Source of the DNA: Micromonospora sp. CCTCC AA 2012012
GTDB taxonomy: Bacteria; Actinomycetota; Actinomycetes; Mycobacteriales; Micromonosporaceae
Length of the DNA stretch: 64,000 nucleotides
NCBI RefSeq assembly: GCF_040499845.1
Contig: NZ_CP159342.1
Location: 5,394,001-5,458,000 of the forward strand
Direction: 5' to 3'
This document shows positions 1-7,963 of this stretch, piece by piece. How positions within the stretch are numbered: position 1 is the stretch's first letter; every line of letters begins with the position of its first letter. Made by a program: the position numbers and the translations under genes. The notes below the pieces were generated by a model. It was not told where the DNA came from, searched no databases, and saw only the letters and a list, made by a program, of their open reading frames with translations.

Positions 1-169
1 TCTCCAGCAGGTGGGCGACGTTGTCCTTGGAGCCGGTGACGAAGTTGTCCAGCACCACGACGGTGCAGCCACGGGCGATCAGGGCGTCGACCAGGTGCGA
101 CGGCACGAAGCCGGCGCCGCCGGTGACGAGGATGCGGTGTCCGGGTCCGAAGCGGGGCTCTACCTTCAT
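1..169 (-). CDS. NAD-dependent epimerase/dehydratase, N-terminal part only
   Basis: The gene runs off the left edge, so only about 56 N-terminal residues are visible. They contain the Rossmann glycine motif [20 protein letters not shown] followed by a beta strand ending VVVLDNF, typical of extended SDR sugar-nucleotide epimerases and UDP-glucuronate decarboxylases. The ATG at 169 gives [18 protein letters not shown]. Ser replaces the more usual Gly-Ser/Ile-Gly spacing after GGAGF, a small variation. The substrate cannot be told from this fragment. A sugar-nucleotide role is likely from the family. Confidence 0.8.
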   Translation of the reverse strand, partial: MKVEPRFGPGHRILVTGGAGFVPSHLVDALIARGCTVVVLDNFVTGSKDNVAHLLE

Positions 170-190
170 GCCGGCCAGCCTACTCAAGGC

Positions 191-224
191 GGTGGGCCGG
201 AGCCGTTTGCGGCTCCGGCCCACC
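191..224 (-). terminator. hairpin terminator after the symporter gene
   Basis: A perfect 15-bp stem (191-205 with 210-224) closes a TTTG loop. It lies 14 bases past the stop codon of the minus-strand symporter gene and before the epimerase start. GC-rich stems without a long U-run are usual for actinomycete terminators. Confidence 0.8.
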
Positions 225-237
225 GGGTGCGGTGTCG

Positions 238-1911
238 TCAGTGGGCGCCGGCGCCGGTGAGGGCGCGCACCTCCAGTTCCGCGTACTTCTCCTCGTCGTG
301 CTCCTTGGACACCAGGGTGCCGATCCAGCCGCAGAGGAAGCCGAACGGGATGGAGATGATGCCCGGGTTGGAGAGCGGGAACCACTGCCAGTCGTGGTCG
401 GGGAACATGGCCGTCGGCGCCCCGGAGACCACCGGGGAGAAGAAGACCAGGAACACCGCGGCGAGCAGGCCGCCGTAGATGGCCCAGACCGCGCCGGAGG
501 TGTTGAATCGGCGCCAGAAGAGGCTGTAGAGGATCGCCGGCAGGTTGCCGGAGGCGGCCACCGCGAAGGCCAGCGCCACCAGGAACGCCACGTTGAGGCT
601 CTGCGCGTAGATCGACAGCGCGATGGAGACCGCGCCGATGACCAGGGCGGAGACCCGGGCCACCGTCACCTCCTGCCGCTCGGACGCCTGGCCGTCCTTG
701 ATGACGTTGGCATAGAAGTCGTGCGCCAGGCTGGACGAGGAGGCCAGGGTCAGCCCGGCCACCACTGCCAGGATGGTGGCGAAGGCGACCGCCGCGATGA
801 TCGCCAGCAGGGTCGCGCCGCCCAGGTCGCCGCCGAAGAAGTCCTTGCCGAGCGCCTCGGCGAGCTGCGGCGCGGCGGTGTTGCCGGCCTTGTCCTGCGC
901 GGTGATCGCCTTGCCGCCGACCAGCGCCGCCGCGCCGAAGCCGAGGGCCAGGGTCAGCAGATAGAAGGCGCCGATGATGCCGATCGCCCAGAGCACGCTC
1001 TTGCGGGCCGCCCGCGCCGTGGGGACGGTGTAGAAGCGGATCAGGATGTGCGGCAGGCCGGCGGTGCCGAGCACCAGTGCGATGCCGAGCGAGAGCAGGT
1101 CGACCTTGTTGTAGAAGGTCTGGGTGGGATCACCGGCGACCTCCTTGCCGTAGCGGAGGCCGGGTTCGAGGAAGGCGCTGCCCTTGCCGGACGCGGCGGC
1201 GGCGTCGCCGAGCAGCGACGACAGGTTGAACTTGTACTTCGCCAGCACCAGCAGGGTCATCACGACCGCGCCGGTCATCAGCAGGAACGCCTTGACGATC
1301 TGGACGTACGTGGTGCCCTTCATGCCGCCCACGGTGACGTAGATGATCATCAGAGCGCCGACCATGATGATCGTGGCGACCTTGGCGGTGTCCGCGTCCA
1401 TGCCGAGGAAGGTGGTGCCCGGCTTGATGCCGAGCAGGAGCGCGACCAGCGCGCCCGCGCCGACCATCTGGGCCAGCAGATAGAAGATCGACACGGTGAT
1501 GGTGGAGACCGCCGCGGCCGTCCGGACGGGGCGCTGGCGCATCCGGAACGCCAGCACGTCGGCCATCGTGTACCGACCCGAGTTGCGCAGCAGTTCGGCC
1601 ACCAGCAGCAGCGCCACCAGCCAGGCGACCAGGAAGCCGATGGAGTAGAGGAAGCCGTCGTAGCCGTACAGCGCGATGATGCCGGCGATGCCCAGGAAGG
1701 ACGCGGCCGACATGTAGTCGCCGCCGATCGCCATGCCGTTCTGGAAGCCGGAGAAGGAGCGGCCGCCGGCGTAGAAGTCGGTGGCGGTCTTCGTCTGCCG
1801 GCTGGCCCAGACGGTGATCGCCAGCGTGATCGCCACGAAGATCAGGAAGAGCGTGATGGTGAGGTTCCGGGCGGTGGTGCCGCCCGCCTCAGCCGCGAGG
1901 ACCGTGTTCAT
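238..1911 (-). CDS. actP: cation/acetate-type sodium:solute symporter
   Basis: A 557-residue SSS-family membrane transporter, matching the ActP family in length. About 13 hydrophobic segments are visible. The N-terminal region has the family signature [20 protein letters not shown], and a later segment reads [13 protein letters not shown], both typical of the acetate/pyruvate branch. It imports short monocarboxylates with Na+ or H+ across the cytoplasmic membrane. The ATG at 1911 overlaps the 3' end of the DUF485 gene by 23 bases, so the two are co-expressed. Acetate as substrate is inferred from family similarity and the DUF485 partner. Confidence 0.9.
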   Translation of the reverse strand: MNTVLAAEAGGTTARNLTITLFLIFVAITLAITVWASRQTKTATDFYAGGRSFSGFQNGMAIGGDYMSAASFLGIAGIIALYGYDGFLYSIGFLVAWLVALLLVAELLRNSGRYTMADVLAFRMRQRPVRTAAAVSTITVSIFYLLAQMVGAGALVALLLGIKPGTTFLGMDADTAKVATIIMVGALMIIYVTVGGMKGTTYVQIVKAFLLMTGAVVMTLLVLAKYKFNLSSLLGDAAAASGKGSAFLEPGLRYGKEVAGDPTQTFYNKVDLLSLGIALVLGTAGLPHILIRFYTVPTARAARKSVLWAIGIIGAFYLLTLALGFGAAALVGGKAITAQDKAGNTAAPQLAEALGKDFFGGDLGGATLLAIIAAVAFATILAVVAGLTLASSSSLAHDFYANVIKDGQASERQEVTVARVSALVIGAVSIALSIYAQSLNVAFLVALAFAVAASGNLPAILYSLFWRRFNTSGAVWAIYGGLLAAVFLVFFSPVVSGAPTAMFPDHDWQWFPLSNPGIISIPFGFLCGWIGTLVSKEHDEEKYAELEVRALTGAGAH

Positions 1912-2257
1912 GGGTCACCTCCCCGATCTCGGCCCGGATCCGGTCGGCGACCGGGTCGATCCGCCGGTCGGCGAACCGCGCGTAGAGCCAGGCGATCACG
2001 AACGTCGAGACGAACTGGAGCAGGCCGAAGACGAGGGCGACGTTGATGTTGCCGAAGAGCTTCGTGCCCATGAAGCCGCGCGCGTAGGCGGAGAGGATGA
2101 CGTAGAGCGCGTACCACAGGAAGAACGCGACGGTCATCGGGAAGACGAAGCCGCGCAGTGCGCGCCGCAACCCGGCGAACTCGTCCGACCGTTGTACGGC
2201 GAGGTACCGCTCGGCCGCCGACTCGGCGGGCGCGGACGCGGGTGTGTCCGTGGACAT
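1889..2257 (-). CDS. DUF485 membrane protein, symporter partner
   Basis: A 122-residue protein with two hydrophobic helices (LRGFVFPMTVAFFLWYALYV and NVALVFGLLQFVSTFVIAWL), the usual form of DUF485 (YjcH-like) proteins encoded with ActP symporters. The ATG at 2257 starts MSTDTPASAPAES. A longer frame back to 2299 exists but adds residues not seen in the family. It is the first gene of a two-gene operon and overlaps actP by 23 bases. Its biochemical role is not established; it is assumed to help transporter assembly. Confidence 0.88.
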   Translation of the reverse strand: MSTDTPASAPAESAAERYLAVQRSDEFAGLRRALRGFVFPMTVAFFLWYALYVILSAYARGFMGTKLFGNINVALVFGLLQFVSTFVIAWLYARFADRRIDPVADRIRAEIGEVTHEHGPRG

Positions 2258-2380
2258 CTGTGGATCACCACCTTCACAGGCGTGGGGAGTTTCGCGCACG
2301 GTAGAGAGCGCGCTCCCCGCCGGGGAAGGCTGCGATCGAAGGAGGTCGACGGCTGCGCCGAACGGCGCTCCGGCTGCGCC

Positions 2381-2398
2381 GAGTGACCTGGGTCACTC
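2381..2398. promoter_or_regulatory. CRP/FNR-type palindromic operator
   Basis: GAGTGACCTGGGTCACTC is an 8+8 bp perfect inverted repeat with a 2-bp centre. It matches the GTGA-N6-TCAC core bound by CRP-family regulators. It lies 124 bp upstream of the DUF485 start in a gene-free gap, so cAMP-receptor-type control of the symporter operon is plausible. Binding is inferred from the sequence only. Confidence 0.55.
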
Positions 2399-2451
2399 CG
2401 TTGAGCGGTCGTCGCTGGTGGCGGCCCCGCTGAAGTCCCCGCCGGGCGGCC

Positions 2452-3204
2452 CTAGTCGGTCAGCTCGCGGTAACGGCCCCGGTAGTGCAGCAGCGGGGCG
2501 GTCTCCTCGGCCAGGTCGACCGCCTCGATGGTGGCCTCCACCAGCAGGCCCCAGCCGTACTCCCGGGCGGTGTCGAGCCGGCAGCCCGCCCACCCGCCGG
2601 CGTCCGACGGCACCGGGCCGTAGGGGGTCTCGGTCCACGGGCCGATGGCGAAGAGGCCACCGGGCGACGGGAAGAGGCCGGCGAAGCGGTCGGCGAGCTG
2701 CCGGTGCGTCGGCCCCAGCGGTGCCACCGCGAACCGTCCCGCCTCCTCGATCGCGGCCCACAGGTCGGCCTCAGGGTCGATCAGCCCGAGCAGCCGGTCC
2801 GGCTCACCCTCGGCTACCAGCGTGGACGAGACGGTCAGCCCGGCCGGCCCGGGCGCGGTCCAGAGCGTGACCGGGGCGGCGAGCCGCCCACGCAGCCGAC
2901 GTACGGGGGACCGCTGCCCGGCGGGCACGGCGAACGGGTCGGTGTGGTGGATCTCGGCGCCCGGCTCATGATTCACGTGAAACATTGTGCCGCCCCGCGC
3001 CCGTGCCCAACCCAGGAAGCGCTCGTGCAGGTCGGTCGGGCGTCCGCCGAGCTGCGTGAGCTGGTCACCCGCCTCCGCCATCAGCATGCCCAGATGGAGC
3101 AGCAACGCCGTGCGATCGTGCCGGTACTCGGTCAGCAGCGCCAGTCGCGCCGGCTGGCACGGCCAGTGTGCACCGCACGACCGACACCGCCACAAGGGCC
3201 GCAT
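2452..3204 (-). CDS. flavin reductase-like protein with an N-terminal Cys-containing extension
   Basis: A 250-residue protein. The C-terminal part, from about residue 74 onward, resembles FMN-binding flavin-reductase domains (RLAAPVTLWTAPGPAGLTVS, then GPTHRQLADRFAG). The first 73 residues (MRPLWRCRSCGAHWPCQPAR) form a module usually seen as a separate small actinomycete protein that databases often call flavin reductase. An internal ATG at 2985 (MFHVNHEPG) could start the reductase alone, so this may be a fusion or two translation products. The start is uncertain between ATG 3204 and GTG 3210, the latter 12 bases after a GAGGAGG. No catalytic assignment is possible beyond flavin binding. Confidence 0.7.
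   Translation of the reverse strand: MRPLWRCRSCGAHWPCQPARLALLTEYRHDRTALLLHLGMLMAEAGDQLTQLGGRPTDLHERFLGWARARGGTMFHVNHEPGAEIHHTDPFAVPAGQRSPVRRLRGRLAAPVTLWTAPGPAGLTVSSTLVAEGEPDRLLGLIDPEADLWAAIEEAGRFAVAPLGPTHRQLADRFAGLFPSPGGLFAIGPWTETPYGPVPSDAGGWAGCRLDTAREYGWGLLVEATIEAVDLAEETAPLLHYRGRYRELTD
2969..2984. promoter_or_regulatory. parS-like ParB-binding palindrome inside a gene
   Basis: TGATTCACGTGAAACA differs from the canonical parS TGTTTCACGTGAAACA at one base. It overlaps the internal ATG of the flavin reductase-like gene, encoding MFHVNH on the minus strand. parS sites often lie within genes near the replication origin. Binding is untested. Confidence 0.45.
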
Positions 3205-3325
3205 CGCCACATGCGGCGCGAACCTCCTCACCGACCCCACCCCACCGTGCGAGCCGGGAGCCGATGAGATCGTGGACGATTCCGGCCCCTCCAGGGGTCC
3301 GTCTTCTCCACGATCGGTCGCCGGC

Positions 3326-3598
3326 TCACCAGCGGCCACCGTTCGCCCGCCAGGTCTGCGCCGGGGTCAGCCAGCCGGCGCGGCCGGGGCGCGGCACGGC
3401 CACCGTCGGGGCGTAGGCCCAGGCCGGTGCGGCGTTCACCCGGCTGACCGGGGGTGCCGGGCTCTTCCGGTACGACGCAGCGTCCGCCGGAAGCGGCGTG
3501 CCTTTCCGGTACGGCTGCACGTCTCCCGCCGGGGACGATGCGCCTCTCCGGTACGACTGCGTGGCTGCGTTCCTACGGCGGCGGAACAGGGCGAACAC
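3326..3598 (-). CDS. small unrecognised protein with three Tyr-Arg repeats
   Basis: A 90-residue frame starts at GTG 3598, exactly 5 bases after a perfect AGGAGG (3604-3609), which decides the start. The N-terminus is VFALFRRRRNAATQSYRRG, then three short repeats (SYRRG, PYRKG, SYRKS). The C-terminus is PRPGRAGWLTPAQTWRANGG. It has no membrane segment or signal peptide and is basic and proline-rich. It ends 121 bases before the flavin reductase-like gene on the same strand and diverges from the DUF5753-type regulator. I do not recognise a function; the good ribosome site and ordered C-terminus argue that it is real. Confidence 0.65.
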   Translation of the reverse strand: MFALFRRRRNAATQSYRRGASSPAGDVQPYRKGTPLPADAASYRKSPAPPVSRVNAAPAWAYAPTVAVPRPGRAGWLTPAQTWRANGGRW

Positions 3599-3621
3599 GG
3601 GCGCCTCCTCTGGTCGGGAAG

Positions 3622-3657
3622 GGGCCGCCCCGGTCGGGGGAGTGACCGGGGCGGCCC
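3622..3657. other. strong hairpin between divergent genes
   Basis: A perfect 14-bp inverted repeat (3622-3635 with 3644-3657) with an 8-base loop lies 12 bases upstream of the ribosome site of the small minus-strand gene. Its position before, not after, a gene suggests a leader structure or attenuator and not an ordinary terminator. Confidence 0.4.
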
Positions 3658-3775
3658 GCCGCAGGACCGACCGCCGGGTCGTCGCCTCCACCGGTCGGGC
3701 CGCGTGTCTCCACCCTGGACTCGCTGGCCCGGACAGGGGAGGATGCCAGGGCTTACTACGGAGCGCGGTCACGTA

Positions 3776-3792
3776 CTTACCGGAGAGGTAAG
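3776..3792 (+). promoter_or_regulatory. ribosome site held in the loop of a small inverted repeat
   Basis: CTTACC (3776-3781) and GGTAAG (3787-3792) flank GGAGA, so the Shine-Dalgarno bases of the XRE regulator sit in and beside a short stem that ends one base before the ATG at 3794. This could tune translation or act as a small operator. Confidence 0.35.
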
Positions 3793-3793
3793 G

Positions 3794-4579
3794 ATGAACG
3801 TCGAGATGTGGATCAGGGCGTTGAAGGCCGCCCGGGCCGGTGCGGAGGTGTCCCAGGAGGGGCTGGCGACGCTGATCAAGTGGAGTCCGTCCACGGTGGC
3901 CGCCATCGAGACCGGCCGCAGGCGGCCGACGATGGAGTTCGCCGTCGCCGCCGACCAGGCCCTCGCCACCGGCGGCCTCCTCGCCGAACTGTTGACGGCG
4001 GCGGACCGGCAGCGCTTGCCCACCTGGTTCGTGCCGTGGCGGACGCATGAACAGCAGGCGGCGCGGCTGTGCGAGTTCGAGCCCTGCCTCGTGCCCGGCC
4101 TGCTCCAGACCGAGGACTATGCCCGGGCGGTCATCTCGGCGGGTGGGCTGCACACGCCGGGTGTGGTGGACGAGTTGGTCGCCGTCCGGATGGAGCGGCA
4201 ACAGTTGTTCCTTCGTGACGAGCCACCGCTGTGTGTCTTTGTGCTCGACGAATCGGCACTGCTTCGACCGGTCGGTGGGCCGGCTGTGCTCGATGCACAA
4301 CGGGGGCGACTGATCGAGGCGGCCGCCTTGCCCACGGTTCGCCTGCACGTGGTTCCGCTCGAGGTCGGGGCGCACGTGGGTCTCATCGGCGGGTTCCTGG
4401 TGGCCGAACTTCCCGACGGCGAGCGGGTCACCTATGTGGAGGACGTCGCTCGCGGGCACGTCATCGATGACCCGGAAGTCATCCGGTTGATCGACCGCAA
4501 GTGGGATAGCCTGCTGGGCGAAGCACTCTCCGTGAGCGCCTCGCTGGATTTGATCCGGAAGCTGAAGGTGACGCCATGA
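3794..4579 (+). CDS. XRE-family regulator with DUF5753 domain
   Basis: A 261-residue DNA-binding protein. Residues 5-60 form a helix-turn-helix (EVSQEGLATLIKWSPSTVAAIETGRRRP) of the XRE type. The rest is a DUF5753 sensor-like domain (FEPCLVPGLLQTEDYARAVI) that follows the HTH in this abundant actinomycete family. The ATG at 3794 follows AGGTAAGG closely. Its stop overlaps the start of the DUF397 gene in an ATGA, the standard pairing for this family. Such pairs act in development and secondary metabolism in Streptomyces (the Bld/WhiJ type). The target here is unknown. Confidence 0.93.
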   Translation: MNVEMWIRALKAARAGAEVSQEGLATLIKWSPSTVAAIETGRRRPTMEFAVAADQALATGGLLAELLTAADRQRLPTWFVPWRTHEQQAARLCEFEPCLVPGLLQTEDYARAVISAGGLHTPGVVDELVAVRMERQQLFLRDEPPLCVFVLDESALLRPVGGPAVLDAQRGRLIEAAALPTVRLHVVPLEVGAHVGLIGGFLVAELPDGERVTYVEDVARGHVIDDPEVIRLIDRKWDSLLGEALSVSASLDLIRKLKVTP

Positions 4580-4773
4580 CCACCACCGAGCCGCGTTGGC
4601 GCACGTCGACACGATCAGGTGACACGGGCGGCGCGTGTGTCGAGGTGGCGGACAATCTGCGCCGGGTGGTGCTGGTCCGGGACAGCAAGGACCGCACCGG
4701 TCCCACCCTCAGCTTCACCCCCCACGCCTGGCGCTCCCTGATCGAGGCCCTGCGGGCCCACCGCCCGATCTGA
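4576..4773 (+). CDS. DUF397 small protein
   Basis: A 65-residue DUF397 protein: RWRTSTRSGDTGGACVEVAD near the start and the conserved C-terminal end VVLVRDSKDRTGPTLSFTPHAWRSL. Length matches the family. The ATG at 4576 overlaps the stop of the DUF5753 regulator by 4 bases, so translation is coupled. DUF397 proteins are proposed partners or antagonists of the adjacent regulator, a toxin-antitoxin-like relationship that has been suggested but is not settled. Confidence 0.93.
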   Translation: MTTTEPRWRTSTRSGDTGGACVEVADNLRRVVLVRDSKDRTGPTLSFTPHAWRSLIEALRAHRPI

Positions 4774-4777
4774 CCCA

Positions 4778-4928
4778 CAAGATCGCGCTCGATCCAGGAA
4801 GAAGTGCCTTCCTACCTGCGCCAATGCCACTGCTTCCGAGATCGAGCGTGATCTCGCAGGGTGACGGGGCCGAGCGCGATCGTGCCGGATGTTCGAGCCC
4901 GCTCTCTGCAGAATCGAGCGTGATCTTG
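4778..4928. repeat. MITE-like element with terminal inverted repeats
   Basis: CAAGATCGCGCTCGAT (4778-4793) is inverted at 4913-4928 as ATCGAGCGTGATCTTG with one mismatch. A third related copy, GATCGAGCGTGATCTCG (4840-4856), holds the perfect stem CGAGATC/GATCTCG. The 151-base unit has no gene and sits between the DUF397 gene and the SRPBCC gene. It looks like a short non-autonomous or REP-type element, though no target duplication was identified. Confidence 0.5.
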
Positions 4929-4965
4929 CGGCTTGGGAGCGATCCTGCGGGGTGAGCGCGGGCGG

Positions 4966-5457
4966 TCAGTCGGCGGTGAGGGTGAGGCGGGCGGCGGCCA
5001 GCACCTCCGGGTCGGTGCAGCCGACGGCGTAGCCGGCGATGCGGCGGTTGATGTCCCGGCCGAGCAGCCAGACTCCGATGCGCTCGGCGATCGGGCGCAG
5101 GAATGCCGGACGGCAGCGGAAGTTGTATCGCCAGGTGGCGACCGTGTGGCCCGGCTCCGGGGCGGGTGCGAAGCGCCAGCCACCGGCGAACATCTCGAAG
5201 AACCAGGGGCCGCGCACCATCTTCATCCCGACGTGGCTGGGCGGGGCGAACGAGACGTACTCGCTGACCATCACGAGGCCGTGGCGGGACCGGGTGAACG
5301 TGCGGACGCCCTTGCCCGGGCGGGTGGCGCCATCGGCGAAATGCTGCTCGCGGACGAACGGATCCCAGCGGTAACGTACCGGCGCGACGGTCTGCGACAC
5401 GGCGAACGCCAGCTCGGGCGGCACGGGAACGGTGGTCACCGCTTCGACGACGGGCAT
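4966..5457 (-). CDS. SRPBCC-fold polyketide cyclase/START-like protein
   Basis: A 163-residue protein with the layout of SRPBCC small-ligand-binding proteins: an N-terminal strand VVEAVTTVPVPPELAFAVSQ, the central strands, and a long C-terminal helix (FLRPIAERIGVWLLGRDINR). The ATG at 5457 is chosen because a longer frame upstream is not family-like. No catalytic residues can be assigned. The fold binds hydrophobic molecules, but the ligand is unknown. It stands alone between the repeat element and a small paralogous pair. Confidence 0.75.
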   Translation of the reverse strand: MPVVEAVTTVPVPPELAFAVSQTVAPVRYRWDPFVREQHFADGATRPGKGVRTFTRSRHGLVMVSEYVSFAPPSHVGMKMVRGPWFFEMFAGGWRFAPAPEPGHTVATWRYNFRCRPAFLRPIAERIGVWLLGRDINRRIAGYAVGCTDPEVLAAARLTLTAD

Positions 5458-5646
5458 CGCCCCATTGTGTCGCCGCCCGCAAGGCACCACCCGCCCGCAT
5501 GTGGCCAGAGGTGAAGGAGCGACATGCTCCCCGCCGAGGACCGCATCGGACTGGCGGATCAGCCGTCGGCGGGTCGTCCCCCGCCGCCGGCCGCTGCACC
5601 CCTGACCGTTCCGGGGCTGGTGCGTAGAGCGCCTATCGTGCCGGAT

Positions 5647-5901
5647 ATGGCACCCCTGACGGCGCAGAAGCTCGCCCAGACCCGGATCCTCGACGTTGAC
5701 GCGCTGGCCCGCAACGAGGTGGACCTGCGGACCTACCCGCACCGGAACCTCGCCCTGATGGTCCAGCCCGGACTGATGGGCAGCGGCGTCACCCGGCTGC
5801 TGGAGGGCGTCGAATACCTGGGACAGTTCGGGTGGGAGCTGGTCAACGTCACCGACAACAGCCGGAACCCGTTCCTCTACGCGTTTCTGCGTCGCCGCTG
5901 A
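5647..5901 (+). CDS. small conserved protein, paralogue 1
   Basis: An 84-residue protein starting at ATG 5647 (MAPLTAQKLAQTRILDVDAL). It has no signal peptide or membrane helix. It is clearly related to the next gene: both have QxLAQxR, VDLRxYPxRxL and an LxxYGWELVN-type end (here LGQFGWELVN). The GWELV ending resembles DUF4177-like small proteins. The function is unknown. A longer frame from 5524 adds a proline-rich stretch that the paralogue lacks. Confidence 0.75.
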   Translation: MAPLTAQKLAQTRILDVDALARNEVDLRTYPHRNLALMVQPGLMGSGVTRLLEGVEYLGQFGWELVNVTDNSRNPFLYAFLRRR

Positions 5902-5983
5902 CCGGGAGCGGCGGCACCCGGCCCCGCTACTGACGGGGATCGGCGGCGGGAGGACCGAGCGGGGACCGGCTAGCGTGTCGGGC

Positions 5984-6241
5984 ATGTCGTTCGTGTCGCC
6001 GCAGCAGCTCGCGCAGGACCGGGTCGTCGGCGTCGAGGCCGTCCTCGCCGGTCAGGTCGACCTCCGTGCCTACCCGTACCGGCACCTCATGCTGAAGGCC
6101 CGCCACACCTTCAGCCGCAACGCCTTCCCCCCGCTCATGGAGGCGGTCGAGCACCTGTCGAACTACGGCTGGGAACTCGTCAACATCATGTCCGTCGGGG
6201 AGGGACACCACGTCTACGCCGCCATGCGCCGGACGGCCTGA
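5984..6241 (+). CDS. small conserved protein, paralogue 2
   Basis: An 85-residue paralogue of the upstream gene, 82 bases after it. Shared blocks are QQLAQDR, VDLRAYPYRHLMLK and LSNYGWELVNIM. The start is ATG 5984; a GTG at 5975 in frame is possible. It converges on the ABC permease gene. The pair arose by tandem duplication. The role is unknown. Confidence 0.75.
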   Translation: MSFVSPQQLAQDRVVGVEAVLAGQVDLRAYPYRHLMLKARHTFSRNAFPPLMEAVEHLSNYGWELVNIMSVGEGHHVYAAMRRTA

Positions 6242-6268
6242 CCGGTCGACCCGCCCGGCCGAGCGGGG

Positions 6269-7963
6269 TCAGCGGCGCGGGGTGACCGCCGCCAGCAGCT
6301 CCGGCTGACGACGGTCCAGCACCTCGCCGGCCAGGTACGACCCGAGCAGCGCCGCGCCCGACCCGTACGCCAGCCCGACGGGCAGGGCCAGCCAGAGCCA
6401 CAGGTCGCCGAGCAGCGCCGCCGCCACCACCAGTGGTGCCGCGGCCACCGCCGAGGCGAACATGGACAGCAGGGTGAGGAAGCCCTTCGCCACCCCGGCA
6501 CCGCTGTTCATCGCGAACGGGTTGCTCGTCTCCGGCAGCGAGTACGCACCCAGCACCGAGACGAGCCCGTTGATCGCCAGCCCGGCCCCGTACGCGGCCA
6601 GCAGCGTGCCGGCCATCACGCCCAGCCAGCCGGGATGCCCCAGCAGCACCGCCAGGACGACCGCGACGACGGCCAGCATCGGCACCACGTACAGGGCGAA
6701 GGCGGTCATCCGGGCGCGTAGCTCCAGCCGACCCGGAACCCCGGCCACGACGTTCGCCGCGTAGGCGCTGCCGTCGAAGCCGAACTGGTTGGCCAGGGTG
6801 GTCGAGGCGAGCACCCCGACGAAGATCATCGAGAGGCTGACCAGGACCGGTGAGGTGTTGGCGGCAGCCTCGCCGAACGCCGCGTCGCCCTCACTGACGA
6901 ACTCCGGCCCGCCCAGGTTGACCATCAGCGGCACGAAGATGCCCACCACCGCGATGGTGATCAGGTTCGCCCGGCGACGGGCGTCCCGCCACCAGTAGCG
7001 GCACTCGCGCGCCACCAGCGCCCCGAAGCGGTCCCGCCGGGCCCAGCCGACCGCGCGCGGGAAGAGCTGGGCGACGGCACCGCCGACCGGGCCACGTCGG
7101 TCGCGGGTCGGGCCGGCGCTGGACGCGCCCACCATCGCTGTCTCCAGCGAGCGGGACCACCAGAGCAGCAGCGCGCCGATGGTCGCCGCGGTGATCAGCA
7201 GCTTGACCGGGGCGGCCCACACCCGCCCCTCGGCCAGGTCGATGCCCGCCGTCCACGGCGCGCCGAGCGGGGTCCAGCCCAACACCCGGGCGACCCCGGT
7301 CAGCCGGTCCCAGTCGGCCTGGCGGACCGCCGCCAGCACCACGATCTGCAACGGGCCCAGCAGCGCGGCGACCACCGCCAGCAGCACGGCCGCCAGGTCG
7401 CGTACCCGGCGGGACCGGAGCATGGTGGCGAAGGCGCTGGTCACCGCGCGGGCGGTGGCGACGCAGAGGAGCAGCCCGGTGACCACCCCGAGCAGTTCGA
7501 CGAGCGCGGCGGACCAGCCGCCCAGCAGGCCGGCGGTGACCACCAGCCCCGACATGGCCAGCAGGGTGGCCAGCACCGGCACGCTCACCAGGGCCGCCGC
7601 GAAGAGGCCGGTGACCAGGGTGCGGCGGCTCAACGGCAGCAGCGCGAACCGGGCCGGGTCGAGGGTCTCGTCCACGCCGAAGAAGACCAGCGGCAGCAGC
7701 AGCCAGCCGAGCACCAGCAGCCCCCCGCCAAAGGCGGCGGCCAGCAGGGCGAACCGGGGCTCGCCGGCCAGGCCGGGGGCGGCCAGCGCGAAGAAGCCGC
7801 CGGTGGCGAACCAGAGCCCGACCAGCACGCCGACCACGAAGAGTGCGATCCGCCAGCCCTGGCCACGGAAGTTGTTGGCGAGCACCCGCAGCTTGAGACG
7901 GACGAAGTGGCGGGCGGAGACCCGGCGGGCCGGTCCGGCCGGCGCGGTCACCGGGACAGCCAC
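6269..7963 (-). CDS. ABC transporter permease (exporter, ABC-2-like)
   Basis: A 564-residue integral membrane protein with roughly 12 hydrophobic segments in two blocks, starting after the N-terminal region SARHFVRLKLRVLANNFRGQ. It is encoded directly after, and overlaps by 16 bases, an ABC ATPase gene, so the two form an exporter. Proteins of this size with one cytoplasmic start and many helices belong to the ABC-2 permease group of unknown substrate. The ATG at 7963 fits the overlap. Confidence 0.82.
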   Translation of the reverse strand: MAVPVTAPAGPARRVSARHFVRLKLRVLANNFRGQGWRIALFVVGVLVGLWFATGGFFALAAPGLAGEPRFALLAAAFGGGLLVLGWLLLPLVFFGVDETLDPARFALLPLSRRTLVTGLFAAALVSVPVLATLLAMSGLVVTAGLLGGWSAALVELLGVVTGLLLCVATARAVTSAFATMLRSRRVRDLAAVLLAVVAALLGPLQIVVLAAVRQADWDRLTGVARVLGWTPLGAPWTAGIDLAEGRVWAAPVKLLITAATIGALLLWWSRSLETAMVGASSAGPTRDRRGPVGGAVAQLFPRAVGWARRDRFGALVARECRYWWRDARRRANLITIAVVGIFVPLMVNLGGPEFVSEGDAAFGEAAANTSPVLVSLSMIFVGVLASTTLANQFGFDGSAYAANVVAGVPGRLELRARMTAFALYVVPMLAVVAVVLAVLLGHPGWLGVMAGTLLAAYGAGLAINGLVSVLGAYSLPETSNPFAMNSGAGVAKGFLTLLSMFASAVAAAPLVVAAALLGDLWLWLALPVGLAYGSGAALLGSYLAGEVLDRRQPELLAAVTPRR

